From SHLQ01 sp964494395 (GTDB lineage: Bacteria; Actinomycetota; Acidimicrobiia; Acidimicrobiales; SHLQ01), in NCBI GenBank assembly GCA_964494395.1, contig CAZBTI010000061.1, positions 1 through 19,658 of the forward strand: a stretch of DNA of 19,658 nucleotides, read 5' to 3'. Numbering within the stretch: position 1 is the stretch's first letter; every line of letters begins with the position of its first letter. Position numbers and translations under genes: made by a program. Positions 1-6,758 of the stretch are shown one piece after another. The notes under the pieces are model-generated. The model was not told where the DNA came from. It worked only from the letters and a program-made list of their open reading frames with translations, and did not search any database.

Positions 1-54
1 ACCACGACGACGACGGCTGCTCCGAGTACCACGACGACGGCTGCTCCGCCGCCA
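1..54 (+). repeat. Short tandem repeat encoding a Thr/Ala/Pro linker
   Basis: Two near-identical copies of a unit made of several ACG codons followed by GCTGCTCCG lie at about 4-24 and 31-48, separated by AGTACC. They encode TTTTAAP twice, then a Pro-rich stretch. Such Thr/Pro linkers are typical spacers before extracellular domains in actinobacterial secreted proteins and are prone to copy-number slippage. The repeat probably continues left of the window. Confidence 0.6.
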
Positions 55-291
55 CCTTCGGCCTCGTTCGACGCTACGCCGCAGACACCGGGGTCGCTCG
101 CAGTCAACTTGGTCCACACCGGCACAGCTCAGCCTGGTGCGACCTTTGCGTGGGATTTTGGTGATGGTCGGGTTTCAAACGTCGGTCCAGCAACGCTGTA
201 CACGTACGAGGAACCGGGTACCTACACAGTCATCCTGACGGTGATCGACGCCAACGGTTCGGACGTTCGGACCGAGACGGTGACCGTCTAG
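1..291 (+). CDS. PKD-domain protein, C-terminal end (partial, 5' end outside window)
   Basis: The reading frame is open from base 1 to the TAG at 289-291, giving 96 residues of a longer protein. The first ~20 residues are a low-complexity Thr/Ala/Pro linker in which a TTTTAAP unit occurs twice. A single PKD-type beta-sandwich follows, with the hallmark WDFGDG at about residues 58-63 and the GTYTVILTV strand near the end. PKD domains are usually extracellular and serve in adhesion, carbohydrate binding or as spacers, so a secreted or surface protein is likely. The signal peptide and any catalytic domain lie upstream of the window, so no function can be given. An internal TTG at 109 is not a credible start because the PKD fold and linker extend in frame to the left of it. 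The gene is convergent with the HD-domain gene and the two stop codons overlap. Confidence 0.8.
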   Translation, partial: TTTTTAAPSTTTTAAPPPPSASFDATPQTPGSLAVNLVHTGTAQPGATFAWDFGDGRVSNVGPATLYTYEEPGTYTVILTVIDANGSDVRTETVTV

Positions 292-806
292 TCGTCGTCA
301 GCGTCGCGCAGCGCTGTTGCCAGCTCGTCTTCGAGTGAACAATTTTCCTCGGGATGATGGTGTTCTCGCGCCCAGGTGGCGGTGAAGTCATCGCTCCCTG
401 CCAGCGACAAGAGGTCCGCTCCGATAGATGGGTGTTTGAGATAAAGCCCGACGCGTCGCGTGATTCCAGAGGTCTGGACCCAAAGCTCTGCGGTCTCGCG
501 GCCGGCGATCGCCGCCGATGCGGTAGCAATGACACGCAGGAACGTTCCGAGTCCGGATTCGATCTTGCCCACGTCGTGGAGAAGTGCCGCAGCCATGACC
601 GGCCTGGTCGCCGATTCACCGAGCGCGTCGTTTACCCGTCGGGCAACGCCGATTGAATGGCGACGGTCTTGGTTGCTCATTCTGTTCCAGAGTGCTTGCT
701 CACCTTCGATGAGGTGCGAAGTGGCCCACGCCTCGTCGTCCTTGTTGGGGCCGAGCGGCCACAATGACGTAACGAATCTCTTCGCGAGATGTGCAGCGCC
801 CCCCAT
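288..806 (-). CDS. HD-domain phosphohydrolase-like protein
   Basis: This is a protein of 172 residues. It carries HD-superfamily metal ligands: His50 in DRRHSIGVARR, the His77-Asp78 pair in LLHDVGK, later histidines at 125 (KHPSIG) and 149-151 (EHHHPE), and an Asp-rich end (about 165-172) that could supply the last ligand. HD proteins hydrolyse phosphate esters, often of nucleotides, but the substrate cannot be read from the sequence. No membrane segment or extra domain is seen. The ATG (804-806) shares one base with the TAA of xerD in a TAATG arrangement, so translation is probably coupled to xerD as the last gene of the leftward operon. Its stop overlaps the stop of the convergent PKD gene at a CTAG. 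The HD family call is good. The role is unknown. Confidence 0.85.
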   Translation of the reverse strand: MGGAAHLAKRFVTSLWPLGPNKDDEAWATSHLIEGEQALWNRMSNQDRRHSIGVARRVNDALGESATRPVMAAALLHDVGKIESGLGTFLRVIATASAAIAGRETAELWVQTSGITRRVGLYLKHPSIGADLLSLAGSDDFTATWAREHHHPEENCSLEDELATALRDADDD

Positions 807-1768
807 TACGAAGCCCCCGGGCGTCCGGTCGCACGCGGGTGAGCGCTGGTGTAAGCCCGCACGAGAAGGTCGGTCGACACTTTCGTGTAGAGCTGAGTCG
901 TCGAAATGGAAGCGTGACCCAAAAGTTCCTGCACAGTTCGGATGTCGGCACCGTGGTCCAACATGTGAGTTGCGCAGCTATGGCGAAGTACGTGAGGGGT
1001 CAATCGGTCGGCTATTCCCGCGGTAAGGCCGTGCTTGCGGACGATTCCCCAAATGCCCTGTCGGCTCAGCCTGTTGCCACGGTGGTTGAGGAAGACGGCA
1101 AGCTCATCATTGCGAGACTTCCACTCGCTCGGAGAGAGTTCGGATCGCCCTCCGGGCGCCAGCCAAGAACGCAGCGCCTCGTCGGCCAAGCGACCGAGGG
1201 GTACGAGACGTTGCTTATTGCCCTTCCCGGTCACGCGAAGAAGCGCCCCGTCGAGGTCGATGTCGTCGAGGCCTAGGCCTACGCATTCGCTGATCCGCAT
1301 CCCTGTGCCGTAGAGCAGTTCAATGACCGCACGGTCCCGTAGATCGAAAGCGCCTGCATCTGGGACTGCCTCGATGAGGCGGGTAATCTCATCCTCGCGC
1401 AGAGCTTTCGGGAGGCCCTTCGCCAACTTTGCTGGAGTGAGGTCGGCAGTCGGGTCCTGTCCGGCAACGCCTTCGGCGAAGAGATGGCGGTGTAGACCGC
1501 GAACTGCGGTCATCGTTCGGTTCTGAGACGATCGTGCTAACCCTCGCTCGCCGAGGGTTTGTCTGAAGCTCTGGACATCAGATGGGGTGGCGTCTCTCAC
1601 CGGCAGGGAGCCGAGGTGTGCAACATAGCGGGATAGGTCTAGGCGGTACGCAGCCAACGTATTTGCTGAACGACCCTTCTCGATTGCGAGGTGGGTGAGG
1701 AAGTCCTCAACGTCGAAAGGGAGGCCTGCTGTCGTCGAAGCTGGGGAAGCCGGGCTGAAGCGAGTCAT
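806..1768 (-). CDS. xerD: Tyrosine recombinase XerD
   Basis: This is a tyrosine site-specific recombinase of 320 residues that would act with XerC at the dif site to resolve chromosome dimers. An N-terminal SAM-like DNA-binding domain (about 18-105) precedes the catalytic domain (about 120-305). The full catalytic set is visible: Arg158 (GTGMRISE), Lys182 (GKGNKQR), His259-x-x-Arg262 (HVLRHS), His285 (LLGHAS) and Tyr294 (TTQLYTKV). It starts 12 bases after the Nudix stop. A GGAG lies only two bases before the ATG, which is tight, but no better start is seen. The neighbours pyrG and nudix match the actinobacterial xerD locus, which favours XerD over XerC or a phage integrase. No att-like repeats or phage genes are nearby. 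Confidence 0.93.
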   Translation of the reverse strand: MTRFSPASPASTTAGLPFDVEDFLTHLAIEKGRSANTLAAYRLDLSRYVAHLGSLPVRDATPSDVQSFRQTLGERGLARSSQNRTMTAVRGLHRHLFAEGVAGQDPTADLTPAKLAKGLPKALREDEITRLIEAVPDAGAFDLRDRAVIELLYGTGMRISECVGLGLDDIDLDGALLRVTGKGNKQRLVPLGRLADEALRSWLAPGGRSELSPSEWKSRNDELAVFLNHRGNRLSRQGIWGIVRKHGLTAGIADRLTPHVLRHSCATHMLDHGADIRTVQELLGHASISTTQLYTKVSTDLLVRAYTSAHPRATGRPGAS

Positions 1769-1780
1769 TTCTCCAACACG

Positions 1781-2332
1781 TTAGAGCCTCAACGCAGCCA
1801 GAACCCCGATGATCGTCTTCGCGTCAGTGAGCTGACCGGCGGTGATCAAGTCGTGTGCTTCGGTGAGGGGAATGCGCAGAATTTCCATCGCATGTTCTTC
1901 GGGGCTGTCCGTCATCTCTCGCTCCACCTCGACAAGTTCGGTTCCGATGAATATGTGAATCTGTTCATCGCAGAAACCGGCGCTATTGTGGACGGCGGCG
2001 AGCGGGGTGAGCGTGCCTGCTCGCATACCGATCTCTTCGATCAACTCCCGTTGCGCAGTCTCAATCGGTGGTTCGTCTTCGACGTCTCGCAGACCCGCCG
2101 GAATCTCGAGAAGAAATGCATCGAGGGCTGACCGATATTGAGAAACGAGAATGATCTCATCGTCGATGAGCGGCACTACGGCCACGGCTCCAGGATGGTG
2201 CACTACATCGCGTTCGAAAATCGATCCATCGGGAGCCTCGAAGCGACCCTTAGCCACCTTCATGATCCAACCGTCGTAGACAACGTCCTCATCTAACGCA
2301 CGGAACCCCGCATTTTCAGCTGGTGGTGTCAC
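1781..2332 (-). CDS. Nudix hydrolase, ADP-ribose pyrophosphatase type
   Basis: This is a protein of 183 residues. The Nudix box runs from Gly80 to Gly102, with Glu87, Arg95-Glu96 and Glu99-Glu100 in place. The loop between Gly80 and Glu87 is one residue longer than the textbook GX5E spacing. I recall the same longer loop in the actinobacterial ADP-ribose pyrophosphatase next to pyrG and xerD, so this is not a defect. The EIPAG before the box and the RSALDAFLLE stretch are typical of the NudF/ADPRase branch, which splits ADP-ribose into AMP and ribose 5-phosphate. The GTG start (2330-2332) overlaps the pyrG TGA by four bases (GTGA), so translational coupling is likely. Substrate preference is inferred from family resemblance and context only. 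Confidence 0.9.
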   Translation of the reverse strand: MTPPAENAGFRALDEDVVYDGWIMKVAKGRFEAPDGSIFERDVVHHPGAVAVVPLIDDEIILVSQYRSALDAFLLEIPAGLRDVEDEPPIETAQRELIEEIGMRAGTLTPLAAVHNSAGFCDEQIHIFIGTELVEVEREMTDSPEEHAMEILRIPLTEAHDLITAGQLTDAKTIIGVLAALRL

Positions 2333-3975
2333 TGGCTGGATGTAACGGCGTCGTCTGTGAGGATCTTGGGGTTTCGACCATTCTTTCGTTCGACGACGGC
2401 CTCGATGAAGCTCGCGAACAATGGCGCTGGACGGTTTGGACGGCTTTTGAACTCGGGATGAGCTTGGGTTGCGACCCAGTAAGGATGCGAGCGGAGTTCA
2501 ATGAACTCGACGAGTTGGCCATCGGGAGATTCGCCGCTGGCCCAGAAGTCGCCATCGTCGAACTTGCTGAGAAATTTCGAGTTGAATTCGTAGCGGTGGC
2601 GGTGTCGTTCAGAGACGGTGACCTCGCCGTATGCCTCGGCTACTTGGGACCCAGGCGCAAGCTTCGCAACGTATGCGCCGAGTCGCATCGTTCCACCCTT
2701 TTCTGAGACATCGCGTTGATCTTCCATGAGATGCACCACGGGATACTTCGTTTGTGGGTCAAACTCCAAAGAGTTTGCGCCCGTCAGACCCAGTTTGTTG
2801 CGGGCGTACTCGATCGTCATGACTTGGAGGCCAAGACACAGTCCAAGGCATGGGATGTTGTTCTCCCGGGCGTAGTTCGCTGCGGCGATCTTTCCTTCGA
2901 CTCCGCGTTCGCCGAAGCCGCCAGGAATCACAATGCCATCAAGGTTTCGTATCCGCCCGGCGAGAAGGCCTTCGACCTCTTCGGCTTGGATCCAGTCGAT
3001 CTCGATGTTCGCGTGATGGTGAATACCCGCGTGGTTCAAGGCTTCGACGACGGAGAGGTAGGCATCGATCAGACTGACGTACTTGCCAATGAGGCCGACT
3101 CGAACGGTCTGTTCAGCCGAAAACACTCGGTCGACGAGGGCTTTCCACTCGACCAGGTCAGGTTCTGGAAGGTCGGTGATCCGAAAGTGATCACAGACAA
3201 AGGAGTCGAGGCCTTCATCGTGAACGACGAGCGGAATCTCATAAAGGCTGTCGGCGTCGGCAGCATTGATGACTCCAGCGACGGGCACATCGCACAATCG
3301 CGAGATCTTTCGCTTGAGTTCGTCGGTGATTGGTTCGTCGCTCCGGCAGACAATCGCATCGGGCTGGATACCGCGGCTGCGCAATTCGGTGACGGAGTGC
3401 TGAGTGGGCTTCGTCTTCTGCTCGCCCGATGGGCCAATGAATGGCACGAGCGTGACGTGAAGGTAGAAGACGTTCTCCGGACCAACATCGAGTCGGAACT
3501 GGCGGATTGCCTCCAAGAAGGGAAGGATCTCGATATCGCCGACGGTGCCTCCGACCTCGGTGATCACCACGTCGGTGTCGTCTCCGGCGAGTTGGCGGAT
3601 CCGCTGTTTGATCTCGTCGGTGATGTGGGGGATTACCTGGACGGTTCGTCCGAGGTAGTCGCCGCGACGCTCATCCGCGATCACCGATGAGTAGATAGAG
3701 CCTGTCGTGGCGTTGGAGCGCATCGTCAGGTTCTCATCGATAAAGCGCTCGTAGTGGCCGAGATCGAGGTCGGTCTCGCCGCCATCGTCGGTCACGAACA
3801 CTTCGCCGTGTTCGAAGGGATTCATCGTGCCTGGATCGACGTTGAGATACGGGTCGAGCTTCTGCATCGTCACCCGAAGACCTCGGGCTTTGAGCAGCCG
3901 GCCGAGCGCTGAAGCGGTCAGGCCTTTACCGAGGGAACTCGCAACTCCGCCAGTCACAAAAACATGTTTGGTCAC
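2329..3975 (-). CDS. pyrG: CTP synthase
   Basis: This enzyme makes CTP from UTP, ATP and glutamine, the last step of pyrimidine nucleotide synthesis in the cytoplasm. It has 548 residues, normal for the family. The N-terminal amidoligase domain opens with KHVFVTGGVASSLGKG (P-loop-like) and continues with KLDPYLNVDPGTM and EHGEVFVTDDG. The C-terminal class I glutaminase domain (about 290-540) has GGFGERG, the nucleophile Cys380 in GLCLGLQ, and His506/Glu508 in QAHPEF. The start is a GTG at 3973-3975. It is preceded by TAGGGT eight bases upstream, which could be a -10 element of a leaderless promoter or, as AGGGTG, a weak ribosome-binding site. It lies 80 bases after recN on the same strand. 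In mycobacteria two further genes (SteA-like and MctB/SteB-like) lie between recN and pyrG, and these are absent here. Confidence 0.98.
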   Translation of the reverse strand: MTKHVFVTGGVASSLGKGLTASALGRLLKARGLRVTMQKLDPYLNVDPGTMNPFEHGEVFVTDDGGETDLDLGHYERFIDENLTMRSNATTGSIYSSVIADERRGDYLGRTVQVIPHITDEIKQRIRQLAGDDTDVVITEVGGTVGDIEILPFLEAIRQFRLDVGPENVFYLHVTLVPFIGPSGEQKTKPTQHSVTELRSRGIQPDAIVCRSDEPITDELKRKISRLCDVPVAGVINAADADSLYEIPLVVHDEGLDSFVCDHFRITDLPEPDLVEWKALVDRVFSAEQTVRVGLIGKYVSLIDAYLSVVEALNHAGIHHHANIEIDWIQAEEVEGLLAGRIRNLDGIVIPGGFGERGVEGKIAAANYARENNIPCLGLCLGLQVMTIEYARNKLGLTGANSLEFDPQTKYPVVHLMEDQRDVSEKGGTMRLGAYVAKLAPGSQVAEAYGEVTVSERHRHRYEFNSKFLSKFDDGDFWASGESPDGQLVEFIELRSHPYWVATQAHPEFKSRPNRPAPLFASFIEAVVERKNGRNPKILTDDAVTSSQ

Positions 3976-4055
3976 GGGAGTTCACCCTAACTTGCGCGGT
4001 ACGCGTCCGCAGCAGTGAAGGTGAAAAAGGGGCAGCTTTTCGAGTGCTTTTCTGT
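3976..4055 (-). promoter_or_regulatory. recN-pyrG intergenic region with possible pyrG promoter
   Basis: These 80 non-coding bases separate recN from pyrG. On the minus strand a TAGGGT (plus 3984-3989) fits the TANNNT -10 pattern and ends eight bases before the pyrG GTG. That would allow a leaderless or near-leaderless transcript. No -35 is recognisable. An AAAAG/CTTTT inverted repeat (about 4022-4040) is too weak to call a terminator, so read-through from recN is also possible. The usual pyrG attenuator of low-GC Gram-positives is not seen. Confidence 0.3.
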
Positions 4056-5654
4056 TCATCGTGCGCCTGCTGTTTCCCATGTTGCCGATGTTGTTGCAAG
4101 CAACTCCTCGGCGTGCTCGTTGGCGACGGAGCTATCTGGGGAACCGCTGAGCATGCGACTAACTTCAACAACCCTCTCCTCTCGAGACAGCACACGGGCT
4201 TGGGACCTCGTGGTGCCTCCTCGGCTCGATTTGTCGATGACGATGTGGGACCCGGCATAGGTGGCCACTTGTGCGAGGTGGGTGACCACGAAGACCTGGC
4301 TGCTCGTGCCAAGAGACGAAAGGGCTCGGCCAACCGCTCGTGCAGTGCTGCCTCCAATGCCAGCATCGACTTCGTCGAAGATCTGAATTGGGGGCCCGCC
4401 AGTGAGCACCAACCGTAAGGCCAACATGGTCCGGCTGAGCTCTCCACCCGAGGCCCCCTTGCCGACCGGCACGAGCGGCAGCCCGGGGTTTGGAGCCAAG
4501 AGAATGGCGACGTCGTCGCCCGCGGTACCTTCGACGCGCACCTCAACGGTGGCATTTGGCATCGAGAGCTCGTTCAGTTCTGCTTCGATCGCCCGAGCGA
4601 GCGGCGCGGAACCAGCACTTCGCATCTTTTCGATGTTTGCAGCGATCTCGTCGCATTCGCGAAGAGCCGCTTCGCGCTGATCGGAGAGTTGGGTGACCCG
4701 GACCTCGTGAGACTCGAGTTCATCGAGTTGACCCTGCAGATTACCGGTGTACTCCATGACGTCGGCGAGGGTAGGGCCGTACTTTCGTCGAAGCTCGACG
4801 AGCAGCGACAAACGTTCGCGCACCTGCTGGCGGGCTTCGGGGTCATCACTGATCGTCTCGCCGATGTCGCGCAGTTCGCCGGACAAGCCAGCGAGTTCTT
4901 CCTGAAGGGTTATGAGACGGCTAAGGGCCCCGCTAAAGGGGCCGCCATCGAGCAACGACGCAGCGCTCATCAGCGCTTCGGCCGCTGGGCCATCGGCGCC
5001 GACGAGTTGGACTGCTTCGCCTGCCGCTGTTTGGTGTTCGAGCGCATTGGCGAGGTTGCTCTCCTGAGTAAGTAGTGAGACGTCTTCATGAGGATCGCAG
5101 AGCGCTGCGGCCTCCAACTCATCGAGTTGATATCGCAGCAGGTCGCCCCGACGCGCCCGCTCGGTCTCGTCACCGCCGAGGCCTCGGAGTTCTCCGCCAA
5201 TGCGGGAAATTTCTGCGCGTACCTCGGCGAGTGGGCTGGCGTCGACCCCGCAGAAGAGGTCGAGCGCTTCGCGCTGTGTGCTGGTCGCCATGAGTGACTG
5301 CTGGGAGTGCTGGGCGGAGATGTCGACCAGCGGGCCGATTCTGCGCTGCAATTCGGATGCGGTTGCGAGCGAACCGTCGAGGTAGGCCCTGGATCGCCCG
5401 GAGGCGGGGACGACCCGCTTGGCGACGACCTCTACGCCGTTCGCATCGACAAAGCGGCCCTCGACGACTGCCTGATCGGTGCCCCTGCGGACCATGTCGG
5501 GCTCGGCCCTTGCTCCCATGAGGAGTTGAATGGCCGAGAGCACCATGGTCTTGCCAGCGCCGGTCTCGCCAGTGACGGCAATCGATCCGGGTGGCAAGAG
5601 CAGCGATATCGAGTCGATGACGCCGAGGTTCTCAATGCGAAGTTCTTCGAGCAT
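4056..5654 (-). CDS. recN: DNA repair protein RecN
   Basis: RecN is an SMC-like ATPase that helps repair double-strand breaks by holding DNA ends together. The protein has 532 residues, slightly short for the family. The N-terminal head has Walker A GETGAGKT at about residues 29-36. The middle (about 150-370) is rich in Glu, Leu, Arg and Ala as expected for the coiled coil. The C-terminal head has the ABC signature KGASGGELSR (about 396-406), Walker B with IFDEVDAGIGG (about 419-429), and the H-loop VVTHLAQVA. The ATG (5652-5654) has a strong GGGAGG nine bases upstream. The first seven codons are repeated on the far side of the N gap because of an assembly duplication. The gene follows nadK and, with it, probably lies under the LexA-type box near 6731. 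Confidence 0.97.
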   Translation of the reverse strand: MLEELRIENLGVIDSISLLLPPGSIAVTGETGAGKTMVLSAIQLLMGARAEPDMVRRGTDQAVVEGRFVDANGVEVVAKRVVPASGRSRAYLDGSLATASELQRRIGPLVDISAQHSQQSLMATSTQREALDLFCGVDASPLAEVRAEISRIGGELRGLGGDETERARRGDLLRYQLDELEAAALCDPHEDVSLLTQESNLANALEHQTAAGEAVQLVGADGPAAEALMSAASLLDGGPFSGALSRLITLQEELAGLSGELRDIGETISDDPEARQQVRERLSLLVELRRKYGPTLADVMEYTGNLQGQLDELESHEVRVTQLSDQREAALRECDEIAANIEKMRSAGSAPLARAIEAELNELSMPNATVEVRVEGTAGDDVAILLAPNPGLPLVPVGKGASGGELSRTMLALRLVLTGGPPIQIFDEVDAGIGGSTARAVGRALSSLGTSSQVFVVTHLAQVATYAGSHIVIDKSSRGGTTRSQARVLSREERVVEVSRMLSGSPDSSVANEHAEELLATTSATWETAGAR

Positions 5655-5688
5655 GTGTAGGGCCCTCCCGTTTTTCTAGAGTTAGCGG
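5634..5688. repeat. 55-base contig-end duplicate, left copy
   Basis: These 55 bases, covering the first seven codons of recN and its upstream region, are identical to 5789-5843. The copy ends exactly where the N run begins. The pattern is that of two contig ends sharing a k-mer overlap rather than a biological repeat. Confidence 0.9.
5663..5669 (-). promoter_or_regulatory. Ribosome-binding site of recN
   Basis: On the minus strand this reads GGGAGGG and ends eight to nine bases before the recN ATG. It is one of the strongest Shine-Dalgarno sequences in the window and fixes the recN start. A second copy lies at about 5818-5824 inside the duplicated contig end. Confidence 0.65.
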
Positions 5689-5788
5689 NNNNNNNNNNNN
5701 NNNNNNNNNNNNNNNNNNNNNNNNNNNNNNNNNNNNNNNNNNNNNNNNNNNNNNNNNNNNNNNNNNNNNNNNNNNNNNNNNNNNNNNN
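5689..5788. other. Assembly gap of 100 N, probably artefactual
   Basis: Exactly 100 undetermined bases are present, the conventional placeholder for a gap of unknown size. The same 55 bases abut the gap on both sides (5634-5688 and 5789-5843), so the two contigs most likely overlap and no sequence is missing. Removing 155 bases restores a 40-base nadK-recN spacer. Any open reading frame drawn across the N run is spurious. Confidence 0.9.
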
Positions 5789-5843
5789 AATGCGAAGTTC
5801 TTCGAGCATGTGTAGGGCCCTCCCGTTTTTCTAGAGTTAGCGG
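5789..5843. repeat. 55-base contig-end duplicate, right copy
   Basis: This is identical to 5634-5688 and begins exactly where the N run ends. It contains a false second recN start (the first seven codons only). Just beyond it the unit GAGTTAGCGG occurs again at 5847-5856, so the junction also carries a 13-base near-tandem repeat, which may have helped to break the assembly. Confidence 0.9.
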
Positions 5844-5849
5844 CTGGAG

Positions 5850-6689
5850 TTAGCGGTCAGCAATTCCGAGCTTCGACTTCAGCACGCTGAGGTTGTCTCG
5901 GGTATCGAAGGTCACGAGGTGTGCCACACGTTCGGAACGGCGGCAGGTGATCGTTTCTCCGGGTTGCATGGTCATGACTGTATTTCCGTCCTGTGACACG
6001 ACTGCCGGGCGGTGTCCCTCGACGGTCAGTTCAACGACGGATTCGGGCCGCAGGATGAGGCTGCGGTCGAACAGCATGTGGGGCGAAACAGGCGTGAGTT
6101 GGATGGCTGAGTGGGTGGGGAAGACGATTGGGCCGCGAGCCGAAAGTGCATAGGCGGTGCTTCCGGTCGGTGTTGCCACGATCAGTCCATCGGCGGGGTA
6201 AGAGGTGAATGGCGAGCCGTCGACGGTGACGCCGATGCGGATGGTGGTCTCGCCCGGAGATCGTTCGACCACGATCTCATTGAGCGCGTGGAAGGTTTGG
6301 CCGTTCGCTGTCGCCGAGACGAGCATGCGTTCTTCGATGTCGTGGTCACCCGATAGTGAACGTTCGACGGCTTCATCGAGTTCGTGAGGGTCGACGACAG
6401 TTAGAAAGCCGAGATCGCCGAAGTTGACTCCGAGAATTTTCACGCCGCTGTCGCCGAGTAATGCAACCGTGCGCAACATGGTTCCGTCGCCGCCAAGACT
6501 GATGGCGAGTTCGAGTCCATCGGCGAACGAATCTTTGTGGACGGCGGTGACGTCAGGTATCTCGCCAGCGTCGTCGATGACGGCAACGACTTCGTGGCCT
6601 TTCTCGGAGAACAACGTTGACAATCGTCGTGCTTCGATGAGAGCAGCGTCGTCAGCGCCGTGCAGAACTAAACCAATTTTCGCGTTCAC
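5850..6689 (-). CDS. nadK: NAD kinase
   Basis: This enzyme phosphorylates NAD to NADP using ATP or polyphosphate. Key motifs are GGDGTMLR (about residues 66-73), the Asn-Glu pair at 137-138 (ALNEIV), and GLIVATPTGSTAY (168-180), all diagnostic of the NadK fold. I chose the GTG at 6687-6689 (279 residues, beginning VNAKIGLVLH). A longer form from a TTG at 6729-6731 would add 14 residues, but that codon sits inside the LexA-type palindrome and has no ribosome-binding site. A TAAGCT hexamer ends exactly seven bases before the GTG, the layout of a leaderless actinobacterial promoter. It lies between tlyA and recN as in mycobacteria. Its stop is 40 bases from the recN ATG once the false gap is removed. 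Confidence 0.95.
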   Translation of the reverse strand: MNAKIGLVLHGADDAALIEARRLSTLFSEKGHEVVAVIDDAGEIPDVTAVHKDSFADGLELAISLGGDGTMLRTVALLGDSGVKILGVNFGDLGFLTVVDPHELDEAVERSLSGDHDIEERMLVSATANGQTFHALNEIVVERSPGETTIRIGVTVDGSPFTSYPADGLIVATPTGSTAYALSARGPIVFPTHSAIQLTPVSPHMLFDRSLILRPESVVELTVEGHRPAVVSQDGNTVMTMQPGETITCRRSERVAHLVTFDTRDNLSVLKSKLGIADR

Positions 6690-6696
6690 GGTCGAG

Positions 6697-6702
6697 AGCT
6701 TA
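6697..6702 (-). promoter_or_regulatory. Candidate -10 element for leaderless nadK transcript
   Basis: On the minus strand the hexamer TAAGCT fits TANNNT and is followed by seven bases (CTCGACC) and then the nadK GTG. This is the spacing expected when transcription starts on the first base of the start codon. No convincing -35 is present, which is common for actinobacterial sigma-A promoters. The same geometry recurs at phr and scpA. Confidence 0.5.
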
Positions 6703-6724
6703 GCCGATCGAATCGACCGAGAGA

Positions 6725-6738
6725 CGAACAATTGTTCG
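6725..6738. promoter_or_regulatory. Putative LexA (SOS) box upstream of nadK-recN
   Basis: CGAACAATTGTTCG is a perfect 14-base palindrome. It matches the Gram-positive and actinobacterial LexA operator core GAAC-N4-GTTC. Read on the minus strand with its flanks it is TCGAAC-N4-GTTCGT, 15 of 16 positions of the mycobacterial form TCGAAC-N4-GTTCGA, counting the free positions. Its centre is about 43 bases upstream of the nadK start, so it would touch the -35 region of the candidate promoter at 6697-6702. recN, two genes in, is a classic SOS gene in several bacteria. Confidence 0.65.
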
Positions 6739-6758
6739 ATTTGAATTGAATGTTCGGA

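Noticed and set aside
806..1768. xerD as integrase of a mobile element
   Set aside because: The neighbours are conserved housekeeping genes (pyrG, nudix), no phage or transfer genes are present, and no direct-repeat att site is seen.
2716..3690. 324-codon plus-strand frame opposite pyrG
   Set aside because: It is a shadow of pyrG, whose motifs and length are complete on the other strand. The plus frame has no recognisable domain or ribosome-binding site.
4022..4040. AAAAG/CTTTT inverted repeat after recN as a Rho-independent terminator
   Set aside because: The stem has only five pairs, mostly A-T, and would be unstable. No extended U-tract follows it.
5432..5809. Open frame on the minus strand running through the N block
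   Set aside because: It begins in the duplicated contig end, crosses undetermined bases and continues in the wrong frame of recN. It is a product of the scaffold gap.
6690..6731. Longer nadK from the TTG at 6729-6731
   Set aside because: The TTG lies inside the LexA-type palindrome, has no ribosome-binding site, and the extra 14 residues do not resemble NadK. The GTG at 6689 fits a leaderless promoter.
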